A DNA stretch of 64,000 nucleotides, taken from the NCBI RefSeq assembly GCF_018130245.1, contig NZ_JAFCKP010000017.1, forward strand, positions 62,001-126,000. The letters run 5' to 3'. The notes under the pieces are model-generated. The model did not search any database, was not told where the DNA came from, and saw nothing but the letters and a program-made list of their open reading frames with translations. Made by a program: the position numbers and the translations under genes. The stretch is from Bradyrhizobium sp. SZCCT0231 (GTDB taxonomy: Bacteria; Pseudomonadota; Alphaproteobacteria; Rhizobiales; Xanthobacteraceae). Each line of letters begins with the position of its first letter. Within the stretch, counting starts at the first letter, position 1. This document shows positions 27,382-37,250 of this stretch, in pieces.

Positions 27382-27918
27382 TTATCCTTGCTGAATCGAG
27401 GATTCGGACAATCCCTCCGCCGCCAGTTTTTCGACATCGAGCGGCTTGCTGACCATCTTCAACGAGCCGTCGGGATTGCGTGGCCACTCTTCCTCCGGTC
27501 GATCCCAGTAGAGCTCGACGCCATTGCCGTCAGGGTCGCGGAGATAGATGGCCTCCGAACCGCCGTGGTCGCTGGCGCCGGTGAGCTGGACGGCCGCTGC
27601 TCGGAGGCGGCGGAGTGCGTCGCCGAGCGCGGCTCGCGTCGGATAGACAAAGGCAACGTGGTGGAGGCCTGTCGATCCTTCAGGTGGCGGCGAACCGCCC
27701 TGGCTCTCCCAGGTGTTGATCGCGAGGTGGTGATGATAGCTGCCGGCGGCGAGGAACGCTGCTTCGTTGCCAATCAGTCCGTGCAGGCCGAAGCCGAGCA
27801 CCCCGCAATAGAACGCAAGTGATCGCTCGAGGTCTGCCGCCTTCAGATGAACATGCCCGACGCGGACGCGCGGGTCGATCGGTTCGCTGTCGGCCACCGG
27901 CGCGATCGGTCCCGTCAT
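27382..27918 (-). CDS. VOC-superfamily protein, extradiol-dioxygenase-like
   Basis: The 178-residue protein has two vicinal-oxygen-chelate half modules: VGHVHLKAADLERSLAFYCGVLGF and GLHHVAFVYPTRAALGDALRRL. Metal ligands fit the first His of GHVHL, the HHVAF His and a Glu in GNGVELYWDRPE. It resembles CatE-like catechol 2,3-dioxygenase homologues, but related proteins also include glyoxalases and resistance proteins. It is divergent from a LysR gene 115 bases away, which may regulate it. Confidence 0.85.
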   Translation of the reverse strand: MTGPIAPVADSEPIDPRVRVGHVHLKAADLERSLAFYCGVLGFGLHGLIGNEAAFLAAGSYHHHLAINTWESQGGSPPPEGSTGLHHVAFVYPTRAALGDALRRLRAAAVQLTGASDHGGSEAIYLRDPDGNGVELYWDRPEEEWPRNPDGSLKMVSKPLDVEKLAAEGLSESSIQQG

Positions 27919-28033
27919 CCTTCAGCTCCTTGGGCAGGGCCTTCCCTGATCGAAAGCAGATCGCAGAAGCCGTTTCGCCGCAAGTCAGGGGAATCTGGAA
28001 TCATCGTCCATAATTCTGCATAATGGCCTGGCG

Positions 28034-28915
28034 ATGCGCATCGATGAGATCAGTGTCTTCGTCCAGGTGCTGGAGGCCGGCAGCTTTGCCGGCGCTGCCC
28101 GAAGGCTCCGCATGCCCGCCAGCACGGTGAGCGCAAAGGTGGCGGCGCTCGAACAGCGCCTCGGCGTCAGCCTGATCCAGCGTACGACCCGCAAGCTCCG
28201 CGTCACGCCGGCGGGCCAGGCTTATTTCGAACGGTGCCGCGCCGGGCTTCGTGAGATCGAGGCAGCCGAAGCTGCGATTACGTCAGAGGCAGGAAGCCTC
28301 AGTGGCCTGCTTCGGCTCACAGCGGCCGTCGACATCGCGCAAAGCCTGCTGCCGCCCATCATCAGCACGTTTCGCGAAACGTTCCCGATGGTGAAAATCG
28401 AGCTGATTGTAACGGACCGGATCGTCGACATGATCGCCGAAGGCGTCGATCTCGCCATCCGCGTCGGCCCGCTGCGCGATTCCAGTCTGGTGATCAGGTC
28501 TTTTGTGACGGGCCCATCGGGACTGTTTGCAAGCCAACACTATCTCGACCGACGCGGCGTCCCCAGTCATGTGGATGATCTCAAACACCACGACCTGATT
28601 GGATTCGGCAAGCCTTGGGCCCGTCCTCTGCCCATGCTGATGGGAAACCGGAAGATCAGCATCGATCTATCGGGCGACCTGACCTGCGATGACCTGTTGA
28701 CGGTAAGAACCTTTGTCGCCATGGGAATGGGGATCGGATTTCTGCCGGCCTTTTTCGCAGACCAACAACGGCTAGTGCGCGTGCTGCCGGCTCTTCGCTC
28801 GCCCCTGACCGGACTCTATTTCGCCTACCCTCCGCAGAAATTCGTGGCAGCGCGGGTCAAAAGGTTCATCACCTTTGCAGTCACGAGTGTGAGCCGCCTG
28901 CGCCTGCATCCGTAG
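28034..28915 (+). CDS. LysR-family transcriptional regulator
   Basis: The 293-residue protein has the N-terminal winged helix (FVQVLEAGSFAGAARRLRMPASTVSAKVAALEQRLGVSLIQRTTRKL) and a full effector-binding domain. Its subgroup is like the DsdC/AaeR-type regulators with the VDLAIRVGPL and GLFASQHYL motifs. It is divergent from the VOC gene, the usual arrangement for LysR with its target. Confidence 0.92.
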   Translation: MRIDEISVFVQVLEAGSFAGAARRLRMPASTVSAKVAALEQRLGVSLIQRTTRKLRVTPAGQAYFERCRAGLREIEAAEAAITSEAGSLSGLLRLTAAVDIAQSLLPPIISTFRETFPMVKIELIVTDRIVDMIAEGVDLAIRVGPLRDSSLVIRSFVTGPSGLFASQHYLDRRGVPSHVDDLKHHDLIGFGKPWARPLPMLMGNRKISIDLSGDLTCDDLLTVRTFVAMGMGIGFLPAFFADQQRLVRVLPALRSPLTGLYFAYPPQKFVAARVKRFITFAVTSVSRLRLHP

Positions 28916-29085
28916 TCTCACGCTCGGCGGCCGGGCCCTTGACCGCGCCGCCGCACGATTTCCACATCATTGATCTGAAACAATGATGGTCTTCGGCACA
29001 AATGCTAGGGCGAGCCGCAGGTCACGTGCAAGGCTCCCCAGGCCAGTCGAGACAATCTCAGCGCGTGATGGAATCCGAGGGCTCA

Positions 29086-29751
29086 ATGGGACGACTGCTG
29101 AATATTGTGACGCCACTGCATACTGCGACCAAGCGCGACTACATGGGCCGCATGAACGACGACAAGATCGGCTGCTCGCTGAAGGCGCGGGAATACGAAG
29201 CCGATTATTGGGACGGCGACCGCCGCTTCGGCTATGGCGGCTACCGCTTCATCGAGGGGCGCTGGGCGCCGGTCGCCAAGGCGCTGATCGAGACCTATGG
29301 TCTGAAGGACGGGTCCAGCGTGCTCGACGTCGGCTGCGGCAAGGGTTTTCTGCTGTACGAGATGCAGAAGATCCTGCCGGGCCTGAAGGTCACCGGCTTC
29401 GACATCTCAAAGCATGGTCTCGCCAATTCGCACGAGCAGGTGAAACCATACCTGTTCAATTATCGCGCCCAGGACGTCTATCCCTATGGCGACGACAGTT
29501 TCGATCTCGTCATCTCGCTCGGCACCCTGCACAATCTCAGGCTCTACGAGCTCGAGGCGGCGCTCAAGGAGATCGAGCGGGTCGGCAAGAATAAATACGT
29601 CATGGTCGAGGGCTACCGGAACGTCGCCGAGCTGCACAACCTCGAATGCTGGGCGCTGACGGCGGAGTCCATCCTGCACACGTCGGAATGGATCTGGCTG
29701 TACGGCAAGCTCGGCTACACCGGCGATTACGAATTCATCTATTTCGAGTGA
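29086..29751 (+). CDS. Class I SAM-dependent methyltransferase
   Basis: I start at the ATG at 29086, four bases after a GAGGG; the product is 221 residues. SAM-binding motif I is VLDVGCGKGFLLYEM; the acidic strand-2 residue is in VTGFDISKHGLANS, and the later DSFDLVISLGTLHNLRLYE is the post-I/II region. The preceding segment (EADYWDGDRRFGYGGYRFIEGRW) is unusual for small-molecule methyltransferases and may shape the substrate site. The gene lies 13 bases before a dehydrogenase, so the two probably form one operon. The substrate is unknown. Confidence 0.88.
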   Translation: MGRLLNIVTPLHTATKRDYMGRMNDDKIGCSLKAREYEADYWDGDRRFGYGGYRFIEGRWAPVAKALIETYGLKDGSSVLDVGCGKGFLLYEMQKILPGLKVTGFDISKHGLANSHEQVKPYLFNYRAQDVYPYGDDSFDLVISLGTLHNLRLYELEAALKEIERVGKNKYVMVEGYRNVAELHNLECWALTAESILHTSEWIWLYGKLGYTGDYEFIYFE

Positions 29752-29764
29752 CCGGGCGCGCCTC

Positions 29765-30808
29765 ATGGATATCAAGACCGCAAAGGCCGCGATACTCGTC
29801 GAATCCGGCAAGCCGCTGATCGTCGACGAGTTCACCCTGCCTGACAGGCTCGAGCACGGTCAGGTGCTCGCCCATGTGCACACCTCGAGCATCTGCGGCG
29901 CACAGATCAACGAGATCGACGCCGTCAAGGGCGTCGACAAGTTCCTGCCGCACCTTTTGGGACACGAGGCGCTGGCGACCATCGTCGACACCGGACCCGG
30001 CGTCGTCTCCTGCAAGCAGGGCGACACCGTCGTCATGCATTGGCGCCCGGGCAAGGGCATCCAGTCCAACACGCCGGTCTATTCCTGGCGCGGCAAGCGG
30101 CTCAATGCGGGCTGGGTCACCACCTTCAATGAATATGCCGTGGTGTCGGAAAATCGCGTCACGCCCGTTCCCGCCTCGATCGATCGCACCAGCGCGCCGC
30201 TGCTCGGCTGCGCGGTGACGACCGCACTCGGCGTCGTCAACAACGATGCGCAGATCGCCATCGGCGAAGCCGTCGTCGTGTTCGGCGTCGGCGGCGTCGG
30301 ATTGAACATCGTGCAATTTGCCGCGATGGTCGGCGCCTGGCCGGTCATTGCGATCGACCGCCTCGACAACAAGCTGGCGATGGCGAAGGATTTCGGCGCC
30401 ACCCACACCATCAATTCCGAGACCGTGAAGGATGTGGCCGCCGAGGTTCGCTCCATCACGGGGGCCGACGGACCCGACAAGGTCGTCGAGACCACCGGCG
30501 TCAAGAACCTGATCGAGCTCGCCTACGAGATCACGGCGAAAAAAGGCCGCTGCATCCTTGTCGGCGTTCCCCGTGAGAAGGCCGAGATCTATACGCTGCC
30601 GTTGCACTTCGAGAAGGTGTTGAAGGGCTCGGAAGGCGGGCAATGCCAGCCCGCGCGGGATATCCCGCGCCTGGTTCGCCTCAGCGATGCCGGCAAGGTG
30701 AGCTACCGCGGCATCGTGACCCACGAATTCGCGCTTGATGACATCAACAACGCACTGGACCTGATGCGCAGCGGCACATCGGGACGGATCCTGCTCAACA
30801 TCAGCTGA
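29765..30808 (+). CDS. Zinc-dependent medium-chain alcohol dehydrogenase
   Basis: The 347-residue protein has catalytic zinc ligands in SSICGAQ (Cys), LLGHEA (His-Glu) and GCAVTTALG (Cys). The NAD-binding VFGVGGVGLNIVQFA fold and an acidic ribose-binding Asp (AIDRLDNK) indicate NAD preference. The four-Cys structural zinc lobe is absent: between the GHEA motif and the fold only one Cys occurs. It overlaps the convergent MFS gene by 8 bases and follows the methyltransferase by 13, suggesting a two-gene unit. The substrate is unknown. Confidence 0.9.
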   Translation: MDIKTAKAAILVESGKPLIVDEFTLPDRLEHGQVLAHVHTSSICGAQINEIDAVKGVDKFLPHLLGHEALATIVDTGPGVVSCKQGDTVVMHWRPGKGIQSNTPVYSWRGKRLNAGWVTTFNEYAVVSENRVTPVPASIDRTSAPLLGCAVTTALGVVNNDAQIAIGEAVVVFGVGGVGLNIVQFAAMVGAWPVIAIDRLDNKLAMAKDFGATHTINSETVKDVAAEVRSITGADGPDKVVETTGVKNLIELAYEITAKKGRCILVGVPREKAEIYTLPLHFEKVLKGSEGGQCQPARDIPRLVRLSDAGKVSYRGIVTHEFALDDINNALDLMRSGTSGRILLNIS

Positions 30809-32030
30809 GCGCTGTGCTCGCCGCGTACGCGCCGGCAGCATGCCGACGCTGGCGCTCCAGCAGCCAGGCTGCGATCGCCATGTTCACGATATTCCAGGCG
30901 ATGCCATTGATCAGCGCGGAAGCGTAGGAGCCGGTCCAGTCGTAGATCGCGCCGGCCATCCAGCTTCCCAGCGCCATGCCGGCGAGAGTGACCGAGATGG
31001 CGAGGCTGACGCGAAAGCCGGCCTCTCGCGCCGGGAACAGCTCACGGATGATCACCGCATAACTCGGCACGATGCCACCCTGCGCCAGGCCGAAAACAGC
31101 GGAAACGACATAGAGTGAGGCCAGCCCGTTGAACGGCAGATAAAGCGCGAGGGCCATGGCCTGCATGGCCGAGCCCAGCAGCAAGGTCGGCAGGCCGCCG
31201 ATGAGGTTCAACACCCAGCCGAAGATCAGGCGGCTCGCCACGCCAAAGCCGAGCATGACCGCCAGCATCTCGGCGCCGCGCGCAGCGCCGTAGCCGAGGT
31301 CGCCGCAATAGGCGACCAGGTGCACCTGCGGCATCGACATGGCGACGCAGCAGCACATCCCGGCGAGGGCGAGCAGGCCCTGGGTGGCACCGGGAGACAG
31401 GCCGATGGCTTGTATCGTGTCACCGGGGCTCACCGCTGCGGGCGTCGCCTTCTGGAAGATTGGCCGGCGCAACAGAACCAGGGAGAGCGGCAGCATCGTT
31501 GCGAGGCAGAACAGGCCGATGCCGATATGGGTCTGCCGCCAGCCGATCGCGGCGATGGCGTGCTGGACGATGGGCGGCCAGACCACTCCGGCCAGGGAGC
31601 TGCCGGCCGTCGCCAGGGAAACGGCGAGGCCGCGGTGCCTGTCGAACCACAGTGAGGTGTCGGCTACCAGGGGCGCGAAGCTCGCCGCGCCGCCGAGTCC
31701 GATCGTGAGGCCGCAGATCATCGCAAAGACCGACAGGTTGGATGCGAAGGCGGTGAGGACGTAACCGAGGCTCATCAGGATCGTGCCGGCGGCCAGCGGC
31801 GTCAGGATGCCGAAGCGATCCGCCAATCGGCCGACGATGATGCCGCCGATCATGAAGCCGATGATGGCGAGCGTGTAGGGCAAGGTCGCCTCGGCGCGAG
31901 GCGCATTGAAGTCGGCCTGCACCGCCGGCAAGGCCACGACCAGGGACCACATCCCGACGCAGCCCAGTGTGCTGAGAGTGATGGAGGCGGAAAGACGAAT
32001 CCAGGAATAGGGAGTCTCGATCGACGGCAT
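30801..32030 (-). CDS. MFS transporter
   Basis: The 409-residue carrier starts at the ATG at 32030; a GTG four codons upstream is possible. About 12 membrane helices are visible, with the loop motif GRLADRFGILTPL between helices 2 and 3 and a related GWVLNLIGGLPTLL at the second half. It resembles the oxalate/formate or monocarboxylate subgroup (WFDRHRGLAVSLATAGSSLAG). The LysR gene diverges from it. The ligand is unknown. Confidence 0.9.
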   Translation of the reverse strand: MPSIETPYSWIRLSASITLSTLGCVGMWSLVVALPAVQADFNAPRAEATLPYTLAIIGFMIGGIIVGRLADRFGILTPLAAGTILMSLGYVLTAFASNLSVFAMICGLTIGLGGAASFAPLVADTSLWFDRHRGLAVSLATAGSSLAGVVWPPIVQHAIAAIGWRQTHIGIGLFCLATMLPLSLVLLRRPIFQKATPAAVSPGDTIQAIGLSPGATQGLLALAGMCCCVAMSMPQVHLVAYCGDLGYGAARGAEMLAVMLGFGVASRLIFGWVLNLIGGLPTLLLGSAMQAMALALYLPFNGLASLYVVSAVFGLAQGGIVPSYAVIIRELFPAREAGFRVSLAISVTLAGMALGSWMAGAIYDWTGSYASALINGIAWNIVNMAIAAWLLERQRRHAAGAYAASTALS

Positions 32031-32184
32031 GTCAGGTGGCACGGCGGCAGGTTTCCTCGGGCTGCGTGGAGGTCGGCCCCGGGGTATCGCCCGCCGTCAC
32101 CGGCGACAAAGCAGGATTTCTCTTTTGTCGAGCGAACGAAACTCATGCATCTTCCCGAGCTTCCTGCATCGCCTGGAGCCGGCC

Positions 32185-32817
32185 ATGACCTATCTGCTGC
32201 CGCCACTCAATGCCCTGCGCGCCTTCGAGGCCGCCGCCCGCCATCTCAGCTTCAAGCAGGCCGCTCACGAGCTGCACGTCACGGCCGGCGCCGTCAGCCA
32301 GCAAGTCCGCCTGCTGGAGGAGCGGCTGGGCGTGCAGCTGTTCGAGCGGCGGACACGGCAGGTCATCCTGACGTCCGGCGGCGAAACCTATCTGGCGCAG
32401 GTGCGTCAGGCGTTTCGTTGCCTCGCCGAGGCCACTGCCGAGCTCAAGCCTGAGGGCGTCACGAGCCTGCTGCATATCGGGCTCCACGCGAGCTTTGCCG
32501 TCGATGCATTGCGGGCGCGCCTTTCGCGGTTCCGCCGGGCCCAGCCCCAGCTCGCCATTCGCATCAGCCAGCCGGCCGGGCTGCACGAGCTGCTCGAAGG
32601 CAAGGTCGATGTCGTGATCGCGGACCGGGTGCAGCGCTGCCCAGGCTACAGGTGCGAGCCTCTGGACAGCGGCTTCCTGATCGGCCCGCTCGGCACCGCC
32701 GATTGTCCGGAGATCGAGACGTTGCGGTCCTGCCTGCTTGGCCATGTCGAGCTCGGGCCTCCGGCCAAAACCAAGGCGCCGTCGCCGCCCAAGGACGCGA
32801 ACATCGAGGTGCAATAG
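32185..32817 (+). pseudogene. Truncated LysR-family regulator, GcvA-like
   Basis: The readable protein from the ATG at 32185 is 210 residues. The winged helix is complete (ALRAFEAAARHLSFKQAAHELHVTAGAVSQQVRLLEERLGVQLFERRTRQV), and the effector domain starts at LLHIGLHASFAVDALRARLSRF, but it ends about 90 residues short of family length with a low-complexity tail (GPPAKTKAPSPPKD). It ends four bases before the convergent LysR gene. It may be a broken remnant, or a shortened DNA-binding form. It diverges from the MFS gene. Confidence 0.75.
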
Positions 32818-32821
32818 GTCA

Positions 32822-33691
32822 CTAATCGATCTCCGCCTTGGTCTTCAGTCCGGGCAACACGGTGCGGACGTGCTCGGCCAGCGTCGTCGCCAGCAGCGAG
32901 GGCCTCGCCTCCGAGAATTCGAGCGCGATGCCGATGGTCGGAAGTAGGGGCAGTCCGGCCGAGACGACGTGAAGATCGAACGGAACGGCGGTTCGTGTCA
33001 GGACGCTGATCGCATGACCGGACCGCGCGATCGCGATCAGGCCGGCGAGGCTGTTGCTCGCGTAGGCGACCCTGTAGCGCCGATTGACCGCGTCCATCGC
33101 GGCGCAAGCGGCGCGGTAGTCCAGGCTCATCGGCGCCGCCAGCGCCAGCGGCAGCACATCCTGCGTCAGTATTTTCGGCTCGGCCTCGTTCGCGACCCAG
33201 ACGAAGCGCTCCTCGCGGATCACCTCGCGCGCTCCGGCATCGGACAGCGAGACCAGCGCCATGTCGATCTGGCGCCGCACCAGCATCGGGCGCAGCTCGG
33301 AGGTCGGTGCGCAGACCATGCGCAGCTCGACATTGGGATGCAGCGCGCAGAACCCCTTCAGCAGCGCCGGCAGGAAAGCGATCGAATAGTCCTCCGGGCA
33401 GCCGAGGCTCAGCGTCCCCTTGAGACTCTCGCCGCTCATGTCGGCGAGAATCTCGTCGTGCTGCGCCAGCAGCGTCTCGGCGTGGGCGAGCAGTTTCTCG
33501 CCGGCCGCGGTCAGCCTCATGCCGGATCCGCTGCGGTGAAACAGCGGCTGCGTGATCGTCTGTTCCAGCCGTTGCATCTGCATGCTGAGCGCGGACTGTG
33601 TCCGGCCAATCTGCAAGGCCGCCAGGCTGATCGAGCCGGTGCGGGCCACGACGACGAAATTCCTCAGAAGGGTGAGATCCAGCATCGACAT
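32822..33691 (-). CDS. LysR-family regulator, DgdR-like by position
   Basis: The 289-residue protein has the LysR winged helix (NFVVVARTGSISLAALQIGRTQSALSMQMQRLEQTITQPLFHRS) and a complete effector domain. It is divergent from the dialkylglycine decarboxylase gene with 91 bases between, the same layout as dgdR/dgdA in Burkholderia, where the LysR protein represses dgdA. Sequence alone does not prove it is DgdR. Confidence 0.88.
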   Translation of the reverse strand: MSMLDLTLLRNFVVVARTGSISLAALQIGRTQSALSMQMQRLEQTITQPLFHRSGSGMRLTAAGEKLLAHAETLLAQHDEILADMSGESLKGTLSLGCPEDYSIAFLPALLKGFCALHPNVELRMVCAPTSELRPMLVRRQIDMALVSLSDAGAREVIREERFVWVANEAEPKILTQDVLPLALAAPMSLDYRAACAAMDAVNRRYRVAYASNSLAGLIAIARSGHAISVLTRTAVPFDLHVVSAGLPLLPTIGIALEFSEARPSLLATTLAEHVRTVLPGLKTKAEID

Positions 33692-33698
33692 CAGGAAG

Positions 33699-33726
33699 AT
33701 TGATATCCAGATTGAATTATATCAAT
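33699..33726. promoter_or_regulatory. Inverted repeat in the LysR/dgdA intergenic region
   Basis: ATTGATAT (33699-33706) and ATATCAAT (33719-33726) are a perfect 8-base inverted pair with a 12-base spacer. The position between the divergent promoters and the AT-rich character fit a LysR-type operator. Confidence 0.5.
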
Positions 33727-33752
33727 TAGCCTGAAGTCAAATTCTTGACTAG

Positions 33753-35093
<1,341 letters not shown>

Positions 35094-35113
35094 CCGGCGG
35101 AAGGCCTGACCGG

Positions 35114-36724
35114 ATGCAACTCGCCAGGACATATGGGCGTCCGACGCTGTTCTCGCGGCACGGCATGGTCGCCGCCGCGCATCCGCTCGCGGCACAGGCC
35201 GGTGCACGAATCCTGATGCAGGGCGGCAATGCGTTCGATGCGGCCGTCGCCACGGCGGCCGCCCTCAACGTGGTCGAGCCGTTCATGTCGGGGCTTGCCG
35301 GGTTTGGACTGGCCACGATCTGGGTGGCGATCGAGCAGCGCATTCGCGTGCTCGACTTCGCTCCGCCGATGCCCGCAAGCTTCCCGGTCGGCAGATACAC
35401 CAGCAGATTCGAGCTCGAGCGCGGTCCGCAGGCGGCCTCGACGCCCGGCAATCTCGCGGGCTGGTGCGAGCTGCTCTCGCGCTATGGACGCAAATCGCTT
35501 CCAGACGTCTTTGCGCCGGCGATCACGCTGGCGCGCGACGGGTTTGCGCTCTCGGACTTCGGTGTTGATGAGATCAACGAGCAGGTGCCGCTGCTCGAAC
35601 CCTGGCCGGAGCTGCACGCCGCACTGGTCAGGAACTATCTCCCGGATGGAATGCCGGTGAAGCTCGGCAGGATCGTCGCGCAGCCTGATCTCGCGCAGAC
35701 TCTTGCCGAGATCTCCGAATTGGGGCCCGAGTATCTGTATGGCGGCAAGCTCGGCCGGCGCATCGTGGACTATCTCGCCACGCTCGGCGGCAGCCTGACG
35801 CTGGACGATGTCATCGCCGTCAAGCCGCATTGGTTCGATCCCCTGACCGTGTCCTATCGGGGGCTCGAGCTTCACGTCCCGGCGCAGCAATGCGGCGGCT
35901 TCCAGTTCGCCCTGACCCTCAAGATCCTTGAAGGCTTTGACCTCGGGCGTCTGCCGAAGGACGGCGCCGATCATCTCGATACGGTCTATCGCGCGATCCG
36001 TCTCGCCGCCGGCGAGCGCATCGCCCATGGCAATCTGGGACCGGATCAAGCCGCTGGAGCAATGTCCGACGCGACGATCGCGCGGCTTCGCCAGCGTGTG
36101 AGCGACGGCCGGCCGATCACGGGCCCGACAGAGCAATGGATGCCGCAGGATCGTGCCGATCCCGGCCACACCACCTCGTTCTCGATCGCCGACGCCGAAG
36201 GCAATCTGGTCTGCATTACGCAAAGTCTCGGCAGCCCGTTCGGCAGCGGCGTCGTGGTGCCGGGGACCGGCGTTTGCCTCAACAATCATCTGCATTGGGC
36301 TGACGTGCAGCCGGGAAGCCCGAACCTCGCCAAGCCGGGCGACGCGTTGCCGGTGACGATGGCACCGTCGATTGCGACGCGCGGCAGCCGTCCGGTGCTC
36401 GCGCTGGGGACGCCCGGCAGCTACGGCATCCCGCAAACCCAGGCCCAGGCTTATGTGCAGCACATCGAGTTCGGCCTTCCGCTGCAGCCGGCGATCGAGG
36501 CGCCGCGTTCACGGCTGTGGGACGGCCGCTTCATTCAGGCAGAGAACCGCATCGCGCCGGAGACCATCGCCGAACTGAAGCGCCGCGGCCACGAGATCGA
36601 GATTTTGGACACCGGATGGACCATGCTCTGCGGGGGCATGCAGGCCGTCGCGCTCGATCCGGTAACCGGCGTGATGACGGGTGCCGCCGATCCCCGGCGG
36701 GACGGGTATGTCATCGGCTTGTGA
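35114..36724 (+). CDS. Gamma-glutamyltransferase family protein (Ntn hydrolase)
   Basis: The 536-residue protein has the family opening (GMVAAAHPLAAQAGARILMQGGNAFDAAVATAAAL) and the self-cleavage site GHTTSFSIAD, where T353 would become the nucleophile of the small subunit. No signal peptide is present, so it is probably cytoplasmic, unlike periplasmic GGT. The Ser in place of the usual His after the Thr pair and the GTPGSYGI loop instead of GSPGG suggest a divergent subgroup. It lies 20 bases after dgdA, so it may release dialkyl amino acids from gamma-glutamyl conjugates; that link is inference. Confidence 0.9.
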   Translation: MQLARTYGRPTLFSRHGMVAAAHPLAAQAGARILMQGGNAFDAAVATAAALNVVEPFMSGLAGFGLATIWVAIEQRIRVLDFAPPMPASFPVGRYTSRFELERGPQAASTPGNLAGWCELLSRYGRKSLPDVFAPAITLARDGFALSDFGVDEINEQVPLLEPWPELHAALVRNYLPDGMPVKLGRIVAQPDLAQTLAEISELGPEYLYGGKLGRRIVDYLATLGGSLTLDDVIAVKPHWFDPLTVSYRGLELHVPAQQCGGFQFALTLKILEGFDLGRLPKDGADHLDTVYRAIRLAAGERIAHGNLGPDQAAGAMSDATIARLRQRVSDGRPITGPTEQWMPQDRADPGHTTSFSIADAEGNLVCITQSLGSPFGSGVVVPGTGVCLNNHLHWADVQPGSPNLAKPGDALPVTMAPSIATRGSRPVLALGTPGSYGIPQTQAQAYVQHIEFGLPLQPAIEAPRSRLWDGRFIQAENRIAPETIAELKRRGHEIEILDTGWTMLCGGMQAVALDPVTGVMTGAADPRRDGYVIGL

Positions 36725-36786
36725 GCGGTCGCACATCGAGGCGAGCGCAGGCAGGCGCCGCCGATGCGCGCCGCGCCTGAATGCAA

Positions 36787-37161
36787 CTAAGCCGACGGAT
36801 GCAAGAGCCGGTTGATGAGCTGAACCAGGGTGCTTTCCAGCTCTTCAGGAGAGCTGATCGTGAGGCCCTCCTTGTAGTACTGCTCGACCGGATGGCCGAT
36901 ACCTATTGCGGCAAGCCTGATATCGCCGGCCTGCTCGATCTCGCCGATGACACGGCGCAGATGGCCGTCCAGGTACCTGTCGCCATTCTCGTGCAACGTG
37001 GAATCGTCGACCGGCGCTCCGTCGGACAGCACGATAAGACATTTCTGTCTTTCGTCGCGCTGGCGCAAGCGCGACGCAGCCCATTCGATGGCCTCGCCAT
37101 CGATGTGGTCAAATACAGCGCGTGGCTGGCCGCGTCTCGTTAACGAATCGTTCACGCCCAA
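36787..37161 (-). pseudogene. cobT: Fragment of cobalt chelatase CobT, C-terminal VWA part
   Basis: About 110 residues match the C-terminal end of CobT: IDGEAIEWAASRLRQR, KCLIVLSDGAPVDDSTL, YLDGHLRRVIGEIEQAGDIRLAAIGIGHPVEQYYKEG. Full CobT is about 600 residues; the N-terminal two-thirds is missing and the frame begins with unrelated residues from a TTG. The MIDAS-like SDG is kept. It is probably a decaying remnant of a moved or duplicated cobT. It lies between the GGT gene and the exopolysaccharide gene. Confidence 0.78.
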
Positions 37162-37250
37162 GGCCAGCCCAGCCGTAACCGCCGGTTAACCATGGATATT
37201 TACGGTGCGGCAAGCCTCCAGGCCTGTCAGTTGATTTCGAGTCCAACCCC

